A DNA stretch of 64,000 nucleotides from positions 1 to 64,000 of the forward strand of contig NZ_AUIK01000027.1 of assembly GCF_000423665.1 (NCBI RefSeq), given 5' to 3'. Made by a program: the position numbers and the translations under genes. This document shows positions 1 to 8,392 of this stretch, one piece after another (the stretch's first letter is position 1; each line of letters opens with the position of its first letter). The notes under the pieces were generated by a model. The model was not told the DNA's origin. It did no database searches and worked only from the letters and a program-made list of their open reading frames with translations. This DNA comes from Solirubrobacter soli DSM 22325. GTDB taxonomy: Bacteria > Actinomycetota > Thermoleophilia > Solirubrobacterales > Solirubrobacteraceae.

Positions 1-1727
1 TCCTCGGCCGAGGCGGAGGACTGCTCGGCGACCGCCGCGACCTCGGTGATGTCGGACTCGGCGCGGGTGGCCTCGGCGCTGATCTGGTGCACGGCCGTCG
101 CGATCGCGCTGACGCGGTCGGTGACGTCGGCGACCGCGGTGCCGATGGCCTCAAAGGCCTCCCGGGTCTGCTCGACGGTGGCGACACCGTCGGCGGTGCG
201 CTGATTGCCTTCCTCGACGACGGTGACGACGTTCTGGGTCTCGGCCTGGATCTCGCCGATCAGCGACGAGATCTGACTGGCCGCCGACTGGGACTCCTCG
301 GCGAGCTTGCGCACCTCCTCGGCCACGACGGCAAAGCCCTTGCCCTGCTCACCCGCCCGCGCGGCCTCGATCGCGGCATTGAGCGCGAGCAGGTTGGTCT
401 GCTCGGCCAGACCGGTGATCGTGTCCACGATCCCGCCGATCTGCTCAGACTTGGTCGCCAGCCCCAACATCGCCGTCCCGACCTGGGCGCTGGAGCGCTC
501 GACTTCACGGATCGCCTCCGTCGCCTGGGTGGCGGCACGGACGCCGTCCTCGGCCGCACCGCGCGCCTCCTCGGCCGCACCCGCCGTCGCGGTGGCGGTC
601 TCGGCCGAGGCGCCCGCGGCGCGAGCGGCCTCCTGCACGGCCTCACGCGTGGACTCGACCATCCGCACCTGCCGCTCAGCACCCTGCGCGACATCAGAGA
701 CCGCAGACGCGATCTCACCCACGGCCCGACCAGCCTCCTCAGACGTCGACGCCATCTGCTGCGACGCCGACGCCACCGTGCCCGCGCCCTCGGCGACCTC
801 GCTGAGCACGGAGCTGAGCTCACCGCGCATCGTGTTGTAGCCGTTGATCGAGTGCTGGGCCTTGCCGAGCATGTTGTTGAAGGTGGCCGACAGGCGGCCG
901 AGCTCGTCCTTGCTGGAGACGTCGATCGGCTGCGTCACCGGCACGACCGGGATCGTCAGATCGCCCTGGGCGACGGCGTCGAGGCTCGTGGAGAGGTCGC
1001 TCAGGCAGTGCGTGTCGAGGCTCTCCATGCCCGTCGCGAGCCTGCGGACCGGGCCCACGATCGAACGCGTGACCCAGAGCGCCAGCACGATCGCGACGAT
1101 CAGCGCCAGCACCGCGATGATCACGATGAAGCGGGTGCCGCTGGACGCGGTGGCCTCGGCCTCGGACACCGACTGCGCGGCGGCGGCGGTCGACGCGGCG
1201 ATCAGCTTGTTGCCGGCCTGCTCGAACGCGGTGTCCGCCTCGAGCAACTTGTTGCGGTAGAGGCCGCGCGAAGCGTCGCGCTCCTCCTCGTTCTTCACGG
1301 TCTCGGCGCGTGAGAGCGCGACCGCCTGCTTCTGCGCGGCGACGAACGTGTCGCGCAGCTTCGCGTACTCGGCGAACTCGTCGGCGAGGTCCGTGCCCTT
1401 CACGAGCGCGGCGAGCTTCGGCATGTCGGCCTTGTTCGCCGCCCAGTTGGCCTTGAGCTCGCCGTTCACGCGGTCCTGGTTGGTGAGGTCGCCGTCGTAG
1501 ACGTAGAGGTGCTGCGCGGTCAGGCTCATGTTGTCCTTGGCGCGCTGTTGGATCCCGCCGATCAGCTCGGCGACGCGGAGGTGGCGGTGGGCCAGGTTCT
1601 GCGAGTCGTCACGCACGCCGTTCATCGAGTGCACGCCGGTGACGGCGACCAGCGCCAACATCAGGCAGAGTGCACCGAAGGCGCCTCCAAGCCTTGCGGC
1701 GAGCGGAAGATTGCGAATGGAGGTCAT
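1..1727 (-). CDS. Methyl-accepting chemotaxis protein (3' end cut by window)
   Basis: This is a transmembrane chemoreceptor that would pass ligand signals to CheA/CheW. It starts at ATG (complement 1725-1727) and runs off the left edge, so its C-terminus is missing. From the N-terminus it shows a TM helix (about residues 11-31), a four-helix-bundle-like extracellular domain rich in charged helices, a second TM (about 197-217), a HAMP linker ending in KDELGRLSATFNNML, and a long methylation/signalling coiled coil. The conserved hairpin tip (EQTNLLALNAAIEAARAGE) lies near residues 440-470. The coiled coil is rich in Ala, Glu and Thr. No chemotaxis partner genes lie next to it in the window, so it may be an orphan receptor gene. 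Confidence 0.95.
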   Translation of the reverse strand, partial: MTSIRNLPLAARLGGAFGALCLMLALVAVTGVHSMNGVRDDSQNLAHRHLRVAELIGGIQQRAKDNMSLTAQHLYVYDGDLTNQDRVNGELKANWAANKADMPKLAALVKGTDLADEFAEYAKLRDTFVAAQKQAVALSRAETVKNEEERDASRGLYRNKLLEADTAFEQAGNKLIAASTAAAAQSVSEAEATASSGTRFIVIIAVLALIVAIVLALWVTRSIVGPVRRLATGMESLDTHCLSDLSTSLDAVAQGDLTIPVVPVTQPIDVSSKDELGRLSATFNNMLGKAQHSINGYNTMRGELSSVLSEVAEGAGTVASASQQMASTSEEAGRAVGEIASAVSDVAQGAERQVRMVESTREAVQEAARAAGASAETATATAGAAEEARGAAEDGVRAATQATEAIREVERSSAQVGTAMLGLATKSEQIGGIVDTITGLAEQTNLLALNAAIEAARAGEQGKGFAVVAEEVRKLAEESQSAASQISSLIGEIQAETQNVVTVVEEGNQRTADGVATVEQTREAFEAIGTAVADVTDRVSAIATAVHQISAEATRAESDITEVAAVAEQSSASAE

Positions 1728-1798
1728 GCGAATGACATCGGCCTTCTTCTGCGGTAGATAAAGGCAATGAGAAGTTCGCTAACGGAAATGGGAGCTTT

Positions 1799-2932
1799 TT
1801 GAGTGAGATCGGCGTGGTCGGCGCCGGCACGGCCGGGCTGGCCGCAGCCGCGCTCCTGGCCAAGGCGGGGCACCAGGTCCAGGTCCTCGAACGCGCCCCG
1901 AGTCCGGGGCCGGTCGGCGCCGGGCTGCTGCTGCAGCCGACCGGGATCGGCGTGCTGGAGCGGCTCGGCGTGCTCGACGAGATCACGGCGGGCGCGACGC
2001 GGGTGACGGAGGTGCACGGCACGACGGTCGCGGGCCGGCGCTTCATGGATCTCGCCTACGAGCGGATCGGGGCCGGGGTCCACGGCCTCGGCGTGCACCG
2101 CGGCGCCCTCTTCTCCGCTTTGCGCGGCGCGGCGGAGCGGGCGGGGGCGACGATCCTGCCCGGCGTCGAGATCGTCCACCGCGCCGACCGGACCCTGATC
2201 GACGCCGGCGGTGCCCGCTTCGGCCCGTACGACCGGATCGTCGGCGCCGACGGCGCCCGCTCGACGATGCGGCGGTTCCTCCCGTACCGCGCCCGCATCC
2301 ACGAGCACCGCTGGGGTGCGCTCTGGGGCGTCTTCGACGACCCGCGGAGCACCTTCGACGGCACCCTGGACCAGTACTACGACGGCGCGCGGCGGATGGT
2401 CGGGTTCCTCCCGACCGGAACGCGAGCCGTGTCGGTCTTCTGGTCGGTCCGGCTGGACCGGATCGACGCCGTCCGCGCCGCAGGCGTCGACGCCTTCCGC
2501 GACGACCTGCTGTCGCTCGCCCCGATGGCCGAGGACGTGATCGGCGGGCTGCGCTCGACCGACGAGCTGCTGCCCGCCTCCTACCGCACGGTGATGCTCC
2601 CGCACTGGCACGACGGCACGCTCGTCCTGCTCGGCGACGCGGCGCACGCCTTCAGCCCGCAGCTCGGCCAAGGCGCCAACCTCGCGCTCCTGGACGCGGC
2701 GGCGCTCGCCGACGCCGCCTCACTCGACGCGTTCGAGGCGGCGCGCCACGCCCACGCGCGCTTCTACGGCTTCGCGGCGCGGACGCTCAACACGATGTTC
2801 CAGAACGACAACGACCTCTACGCCTGGCCGCGCGACCACCTGATGCTCACGGTCTCACGGCTGCCGTGGTTCCGGCGGCGCGCCATGGACGTGCTCGCCG
2901 GAATCGCCACCGGGCCGTTCTCCAGTATGTAA
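1799..2932 (+). CDS. FAD-dependent monooxygenase (PHBH/UbiH-like)
   Basis: Predicted flavoprotein hydroxylase using FAD and NAD(P)H to oxygenate an aromatic or other small substrate; the substrate cannot be read from sequence. The Rossmann motif GxGxxG lies at residues 8-13, the DG motif (GADGARS) near 148-156, and the GD motif with FAD-ribityl contacts (LLGDAAHAFSP...GQGANLALLDA) near 278-300. At 377 aa the length is normal for the family. The start is TTG at 1799, preceded by GGAG at 1791-1794; a GTG two codons in is out of frame. It is divergent from the chemoreceptor gene, with 71 nt shared between them. Confidence 0.9.
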   Translation: MSEIGVVGAGTAGLAAAALLAKAGHQVQVLERAPSPGPVGAGLLLQPTGIGVLERLGVLDEITAGATRVTEVHGTTVAGRRFMDLAYERIGAGVHGLGVHRGALFSALRGAAERAGATILPGVEIVHRADRTLIDAGGARFGPYDRIVGADGARSTMRRFLPYRARIHEHRWGALWGVFDDPRSTFDGTLDQYYDGARRMVGFLPTGTRAVSVFWSVRLDRIDAVRAAGVDAFRDDLLSLAPMAEDVIGGLRSTDELLPASYRTVMLPHWHDGTLVLLGDAAHAFSPQLGQGANLALLDAAALADAASLDAFEAARHAHARFYGFAARTLNTMFQNDNDLYAWPRDHLMLTVSRLPWFRRRAMDVLAGIATGPFSSM

Positions 2933-2937
2933 AGAGG

Positions 2938-4335
2938 CTATTTCTTTGTCCAAGTCACGGGCTGGAGCGGCAGCGCCAGGACCGCCTGCCACGTCGCCGC
3001 GTCGGTCTCGCCGCTCACCGGCAAGCCCTTGGACGTCTGGAAGTTCCGCAGGGCCGTGTCGGTCGCCGCGTCGAAGGTCGCCGTGACCGTCACGGCCGGG
3101 TCGAACGACGCGAGGTGCTGCTGCAGCCAGACGACCTGGTCGCCCTTGTTGCCCTGGGCCAGCGGCGGCCAGCCCGGGTCGGGCGGGGGCGCGGGCACGG
3201 GCTCCAGCGGCAACGCGAGCACGCCCCACTCGGCCTCGCCGGTCGCCTGCCAGGACCACCACGACAGACCCGCGCTGCCGTAGGCCGCCCACAGCGAGCG
3301 GAAGCGCGCGAGGTCCTCGGCCGGCGGGTTGGAGTAGGTCTGGCCGAGCGGCGCGATCGGCGTCCCGTAGATCCGGTTCTGCGCGACCGTGCGCGCCGAG
3401 ACGGCGTCGACGGTCCCGCCGATGTCCTTCCAGTAGACCTGCGGCAGGTTCGCCTGCGCCGCGCCCGGGGCGAGGAACACGGAGTAGGGGAGCCGTGCGT
3501 GGTAGTCGACGTAGGGGAACGAGGTCAACCCGATCGGGTACGCCGGGCCGACCGCGGCCCGGAGCGCGGCGACGTACTGCTGCGCCGCCGCGTACTTGCC
3601 CTCGTACTGGGACTCGGCGTCGATCACGAGGCAGTCGGCGCCCGAAGCGACGGCGTCGACGCCCATCGCGGCCTCACCGGCGGGGTCGTTGCCGTAGACG
3701 AACTGCCAGGCGCAGACCTTCAGCCCCTGCGCCTTCAACGCGGCGACGAACGTGGGGTTGAACTGTGCCCAGCGGCTCGAGCCGCCGTCCGAGCTCTTGA
3801 CGAACACGGTCGAGATGCCCGCCGAGCGGGCGCGGTTGGCGATCGCGACGGGGTCGCCACCCTCGCTGCGGCCCACTTCCCAGATCCACATCCCGTTGCC
3901 CCTGAAGACGTCCGGCAGCGCGCCTGGCGGGACGACGGTCCCGCCGCTCGGCTTCGGCGGCGCGAGCACCGTGATCGTGCGCGCGTTCGAGCGCCGGCCG
4001 GCGCGGTCGGACACGGTCAGCGAGACCGAGCCCGCCTTCGTTCCCGGGGGCACGCGCGCGACGTAGCCGACCCGCGTGTGGTCGAGCTTGGTGGCCAGCG
4101 CGCCGCGCGGCCAGCGGAAGGAGACGCGCATCCCCTTGTAAATGCGTTTGCCGGAGATCTGAAGCTGGCGCCCGATCGTCACCTTGATCGCGCCCTTGCA
4201 CGTCGCCGAGGTCGCGGGGACGCACCGGATCCGGGTCAATTCCGGGGCTTTCTTGCGTGCCGCGCTCGCCGGCGCGGGGGCGGCGAGCGCGAGCAGAGCC
4301 GCGGCCGCGGTAAGTGTTCGGCGTCCGTTCACCAC
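2938..4335 (-). CDS. Secreted TIM-barrel glycosidase-like protein with peptidoglycan-binding domain
   Basis: Predicted exported cell-wall protein. I chose the GTG pair at 4330-4335 because it places a clean signal peptide (basic VNGRR, then a hydrophobic run ending APASA) at the N-terminus; the longer ATG start at 4401 would overlap the divergent LCP gene. After a beta-rich Ig-like N-terminal part comes a TIM-barrel-like domain with MWIWEVG, a CLVIDAESQYEG strand carrying acidic residues, and WWSWQATG near its end. This resembles GH25-like or uncharacterised glycosidase barrels. The C-terminus is a PG_binding_1 domain (GDQVVWLQQHL ... LRNFQTSKGL). Activity is inferred from architecture; the exact family is uncertain. 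Confidence 0.75.
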   Translation of the reverse strand: MVNGRRTLTAAAALLALAAPAPASAARKKAPELTRIRCVPATSATCKGAIKVTIGRQLQISGKRIYKGMRVSFRWPRGALATKLDHTRVGYVARVPPGTKAGSVSLTVSDRAGRRSNARTITVLAPPKPSGGTVVPPGALPDVFRGNGMWIWEVGRSEGGDPVAIANRARSAGISTVFVKSSDGGSSRWAQFNPTFVAALKAQGLKVCAWQFVYGNDPAGEAAMGVDAVASGADCLVIDAESQYEGKYAAAQQYVAALRAAVGPAYPIGLTSFPYVDYHARLPYSVFLAPGAAQANLPQVYWKDIGGTVDAVSARTVAQNRIYGTPIAPLGQTYSNPPAEDLARFRSLWAAYGSAGLSWWSWQATGEAEWGVLALPLEPVPAPPPDPGWPPLAQGNKGDQVVWLQQHLASFDPAVTVTATFDAATDTALRNFQTSKGLPVSGETDAATWQAVLALPLQPVTWTKK

Positions 4336-4394
4336 TCGCTGCCAACAGGCTAGGCGGTCGGAAGTTCCGGACCTCTCGTTACGCTTCTCCGCGA

Positions 4395-5957
4395 ATGTCA
4401 TGGCGCCGCCACCGCATGGAACGGCCGCCGCGTGTTGGCGCCGCCGTGCTGGCGAAGGGCCTCGCAGGCGTGTTCACCATCTTCATCGCGACGTCCGCGG
4501 GGGTCGCCGGCGCCGGATATCTGCAGATCCAGCCGCCTGAGGTGCCGCCGGGCCAGCCGCCCGCGCCGCCGCCGATCCAGGAGATCCCGGACAAGGAGCT
4601 GCCGGACGTAGAGCCCGGCGGCCCGCGCACGCTGCTCGTGCTCGGCTCGGACCGCCGCGCGAAGACCTCGACCGACGCCAAGCTCTACGGTCAGGCCGAC
4701 CAGCCGCACTCGGACACGATCGTGCTGGTCCGCCTCGATCCGAAGCGCAACCGGATCGCGGTCATGTCGCTGCCGCGCGACCTCGCGGTGACGATCCCGG
4801 GCTACGCCGACAACACCAAGATCAACCAGGCCTACGACGAGGGCGGCCCCGGGCTCACCCTGGACACGGTGAAGCTGCTGTTCCGGAACGCGACCGGCAC
4901 GCCGATGACGATCAACAGCGTCATCGACGTCAACTTCAACGGCTTCCAGCGGGCGGTCAACTACATCGGCGGCGTCTACGCCGACGTCGACCGCCACTAC
5001 AACAACCCCGAGGGAACCGGGTTCGCGGCGATCGACATCCAGCCCGGCTACCAGCGCCTGGTCGGCTCGGACGCGCTGGCGTATGTCCGCTACCGCCACA
5101 CGGACTCGGACATCTTCCGCAACGCGCGCCAGCAGGAGTTCCTGCGCCAGGCCTCGCTGTCGCCCAAGATCGACGATCTCAAGAGCATCCCCGCCGCCGA
5201 GAAGTTCCTGGGCACGATGCGCAGCTACTTCCGCTTCGACAAGAAGTTCCTGTCGCGGCGCAACCTCGCCGGGATGATCAAGACCGCGATCTACCTCGCG
5301 ATCCATCACGCGCCCGTCAACCAGATCTCGCTGGCGTCCGGCATCACCGAGTCCGAGGACCCGACCGCGGACACGCGCCTGTACATCTCCAACGAGCGCC
5401 TACAGAAGGCCTATGACCAGTTCATGACCGGCAGCGCGGCGACGAGCAACCCGAAGCCGACGAAGAAGGTCAAGAAGGTCTCCAAGAAGGAGGCCAAGAA
5501 GAGCGACTCGGTCACCGGCCTCGAGAACGCCCGCCGGCTCGGTGAGGACATGGCGGTGATCGCCACGCCGAAGCTGAAGAACCTTCCGTTCTACTTCCCC
5601 GAGCTGCGGACCGTCGGCTCGCAGTACGCGAACGAGACGCCGCGCGTCTACTCGCTGCGCGACGAGAACAACCAGCTCCAGCGCGCGTACCGGATCGTCA
5701 TCTCCGCCGGCGCGCCGGGCGAGTACTACGGCGTCCAGGGGATGACCTGGCGCAACCCGCCGGGCTTCGACCAGCCGGACCGCGTCCGCGAGATCAACGG
5801 CCGGAAGCTGCTGCTCTTCTACGACGGGTCGAAGATCCGCCAGATCGCCTGGCGCACGCCGAAGGCGCTCTACTACGTCACCAACACCCTCGATCGCAAG
5901 ATCACCAACGAGCGGCTGTTGGCGATCGCGTCGTCATTGAGACGACTCAATAGTTAG
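4395..5957 (+). CDS. LytR-CpsA-Psr (LCP) family protein
   Basis: Membrane-anchored phosphotransferase of the type that links polyprenyl-phosphate-borne polymers to peptidoglycan. Starting from ATG 4395 gives 520 aa: a short basic cytoplasmic end, one TM (about residues 17-41), a Pro-rich linker, then the LCP domain with SDTIVLVRLDP, the Arg-containing SLPRDLAV motif, KINQAYDEGG, NGFQRAVNYIGGV and the Arg-rich VRYRHTDSDIFRNARQQEFL. A Lys-rich segment (about residues 355-375) precedes a C-terminal LytR_C-like region ending near LDRKITNERL. An in-frame start at 4314 would overlap the divergent secreted protein and is less likely. The neighbouring wall-binding protein fits a cell-envelope role. 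Confidence 0.92.
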   Translation: MSWRRHRMERPPRVGAAVLAKGLAGVFTIFIATSAGVAGAGYLQIQPPEVPPGQPPAPPPIQEIPDKELPDVEPGGPRTLLVLGSDRRAKTSTDAKLYGQADQPHSDTIVLVRLDPKRNRIAVMSLPRDLAVTIPGYADNTKINQAYDEGGPGLTLDTVKLLFRNATGTPMTINSVIDVNFNGFQRAVNYIGGVYADVDRHYNNPEGTGFAAIDIQPGYQRLVGSDALAYVRYRHTDSDIFRNARQQEFLRQASLSPKIDDLKSIPAAEKFLGTMRSYFRFDKKFLSRRNLAGMIKTAIYLAIHHAPVNQISLASGITESEDPTADTRLYISNERLQKAYDQFMTGSAATSNPKPTKKVKKVSKKEAKKSDSVTGLENARRLGEDMAVIATPKLKNLPFYFPELRTVGSQYANETPRVYSLRDENNQLQRAYRIVISAGAPGEYYGVQGMTWRNPPGFDQPDRVREINGRKLLLFYDGSKIRQIAWRTPKALYYVTNTLDRKITNERLLAIASSLRRLNS

Positions 5958-6154
5958 GGCCCGCCGCCGAATAACGGTGCGCCCGCCGCGGCACATCCGC
6001 GGCGTCTCGCGCCACCCGCGCTGCTCACGGCCCAGAGGGCCGCATCGCGAGCGCGGCCGTCGCGAGCCACTGGCGGCTGCACCACGTCGGTCGGACCGAC
6101 CATTCGTCGGCGAACCCAGCGAGACTTCTCGCCTCCGACGGGGTTGGAGTCGCG

Positions 6155-8353
6155 ATGCGCTTCTTCGTCGCCGCGCTCGCGGCTGCCCTGATCCTGCTCG
6201 CCCCGGGGGTCGCGACCGCGGCCTGCCCCGGCGCCGACCCGTGCCCGTACTCCGCCTCGAGCGTCACCGGCCAGCGATCGGGCGGCGTCCTGCGCTTCCC
6301 GCAGGCGACCGCGCTCGGCCCGGACGGGTCGATCTACGTCGGCGACCAGCTCTCGCACGTGATCCAGGTCTTCGGCCCTGACGGCGCCTTCCAGCGCGAG
6401 ATCGGCGCGCCCGGCACCGGGCCGGGGCAACTGACCGCGGTCGGCGGCGTAGCGGTCGCGGCCGACGGCACGGTCTACGTCGTCGACGGCAGCGACCGTG
6501 TGCTGCGCTTCGCGGCGGACGGGACCTTCCTGAGCCAGTTCGGCTCCAGCGGCAGCGGACCCGGGGAGTTCCACTTCGGCGCCGGCGGCGGCAACGACGC
6601 GCCGGCGGGCGGCGGGATCGCGCTCGGCCCGGACGGGACGGTCTACGTCGCCGACACCCGCAACGACCGGATCCAGCGGTTCGCCGCCGACGGCTCGTCG
6701 CCGGTCGTGATCGTCCCGGCCGGCCGGGTGAAGCGTCCGCAGGGGCTGGCGGTGAGCAAGTCGCGGCTGATCGTCGCGGACGACCTCAACCACAGGCTGG
6801 CGATCTTCGACACGGGCGGGCGCTTCATCCGCACCGTCGGCACGGGCGAGGGCAACCAGCCCGACGAGTTGCAGAACCCGTACGACGTCGCTGTCGACCC
6901 GTCCGGGCGGGTCTACGTCGCCGACAACTCCAACCACCGGATCGTCCGCTACGGGCCGGCACCGGCGTACACGTACCGCGCGCGCTGGGCCTCGTTCGGG
7001 CCACAGCCCGGGCACGTGCAGTTCCCGCGCGGGATCGCCGTCGACGCGTCCGGCAAGAGCTTCATCGCCGACCCGGGCGGCAACCGGATCGATCTCTTCG
7101 ACGTCGGCGGCACGTCGCTGGGCGCGTTCGGCATCGACGGCCGCGCGTCCGGGCAATTCATCCAACCGCTCGGGGTGGGCGCCGACGCGAGCGGGATCCG
7201 CGCCGTCGCGGACTCGATCAACGGGCGGATCGTGCTGCTCAACCCGGACGGGAGCGTGGCGTCGATGTACGGCGCTCCCGCGCCCGGGCCGACGCTGCTG
7301 CCGGACCCGGTCGGCGTCGCCTTCGACGCGTCCGGCGAGATCTACGTCGTCGACCAGGAGCGCTCGCGCGTGCTCGTCTTCGACCGCACCGGGCGGATCG
7401 TCCGCAGCATCGGCTCGCGCGGGCGCAACCCGGGGCAGCTGCTGGCGCCGTCAGCGGTCGCGGTGTCGCCGGGCGGGACGGTGTACGTCGCCGACGAGGG
7501 CAACGGCCGCGTCGTGCGCTTCACCACCGCCGGCACCCACCTCGGCTCGTTCGGCTCCTACCGCTCGCTGCGCGGCATCGCGGTCTCGCCGGACGGCTCG
7601 CGGGTCTACACGGTCGACTCGGCGCGCAACAAGATCACGGTCTCGACCGCCGCCGGCGGCGATGTCGCCGAGTTCGGCGCGACCGGTTCCAAACTCGGTC
7701 AGCTGCGCTCGCCGAGCGGGATCGCCACGGACGCGGCCGGAAACGTCTGGGTCGCCGACCGCGGGAACGACCGCGTGCAGGAGTTCACGCCCGACGGCAC
7801 ACCGGTGACCGCGTTCGGCGAGTGGGGGACCCAGCCGGGCCAGTTCATCGAGCCGGTCGGGATCTCGGTCGACTGCCGCGGGCTGGTGACGGTCGGCGAC
7901 TCCGACAACAACCGCGTCCAGACCTTCCAGGCGGCGACGCCCGGCGCCTGCGCCACGCTGCCGCAGATCCAGAGCCCGCCGGCGCCGATCCTCTACACGC
8001 AGCCCGGTCCGGTCCCGCCCGTGATCGACGTGACCGCCACGCGGACGGCGAACATCCTCGGCATCCGGCAGTTCCCGCTGCGGGTCAACAGCGACACACC
8101 GGTCAAGCTGGCCGTCACGGTCACGCTGAAGCCGCGCTCGGGCTCCAAGCGCTCGGTGAAGTTGACGCTTTCGCAGCCGCTTGCGGCCGGCAAGACCGTC
8201 ACGGTCCGCCCGCGGCTGAGCGCGTCCGGGGCGGCGACGTTGCGCCGCGCGCTCGGCAAGCGGCGCGGTCTCACGGCAGATGTGCGGGTCACCGCCACGC
8301 CGACCGACGGTCCCGTGGCCGTCTTCGCGAAGCGACTTGACATAACGGGCTGA
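6155..8353 (+). CDS. Secreted 12-repeat NHL beta-propeller protein
   Basis: Exported protein of 732 aa. The signal peptide (MRFFVAALAAALILLAPGVATA) is followed by twelve NHL-type repeats between roughly residues 40 and 600, each reading like 'P.GIAVD..G.VYVAD..N.RI..F...G....FG'. Twelve units would make two six-bladed propellers, which in other NHL proteins act as protein- or ligand-binding platforms and sometimes as lyases. The last about 130 residues form a beta-rich Ig-like tail with no anchor motif. It starts at ATG 6155 after a 197-nt leader region in which I recognise no gene. No enzymatic residues stand out, so binding or scaffold roles are inferred. Confidence 0.85.
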   Translation: MRFFVAALAAALILLAPGVATAACPGADPCPYSASSVTGQRSGGVLRFPQATALGPDGSIYVGDQLSHVIQVFGPDGAFQREIGAPGTGPGQLTAVGGVAVAADGTVYVVDGSDRVLRFAADGTFLSQFGSSGSGPGEFHFGAGGGNDAPAGGGIALGPDGTVYVADTRNDRIQRFAADGSSPVVIVPAGRVKRPQGLAVSKSRLIVADDLNHRLAIFDTGGRFIRTVGTGEGNQPDELQNPYDVAVDPSGRVYVADNSNHRIVRYGPAPAYTYRARWASFGPQPGHVQFPRGIAVDASGKSFIADPGGNRIDLFDVGGTSLGAFGIDGRASGQFIQPLGVGADASGIRAVADSINGRIVLLNPDGSVASMYGAPAPGPTLLPDPVGVAFDASGEIYVVDQERSRVLVFDRTGRIVRSIGSRGRNPGQLLAPSAVAVSPGGTVYVADEGNGRVVRFTTAGTHLGSFGSYRSLRGIAVSPDGSRVYTVDSARNKITVSTAAGGDVAEFGATGSKLGQLRSPSGIATDAAGNVWVADRGNDRVQEFTPDGTPVTAFGEWGTQPGQFIEPVGISVDCRGLVTVGDSDNNRVQTFQAATPGACATLPQIQSPPAPILYTQPGPVPPVIDVTATRTANILGIRQFPLRVNSDTPVKLAVTVTLKPRSGSKRSVKLTLSQPLAAGKTVTVRPRLSASGAATLRRALGKRRGLTADVRVTATPTDGPVAVFAKRLDITG

Positions 8354-8392
8354 AATCTCACTCGACCGGTTGGGGTGGTTGAATCCCGGCCA

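Noticed and set aside
5958..6154. Small gene or RNA in the 197-nt gap before the NHL gene
   Set aside because: Antisense open frames exist but carry no family signal, and no tRNA-like or riboswitch fold is evident by eye.
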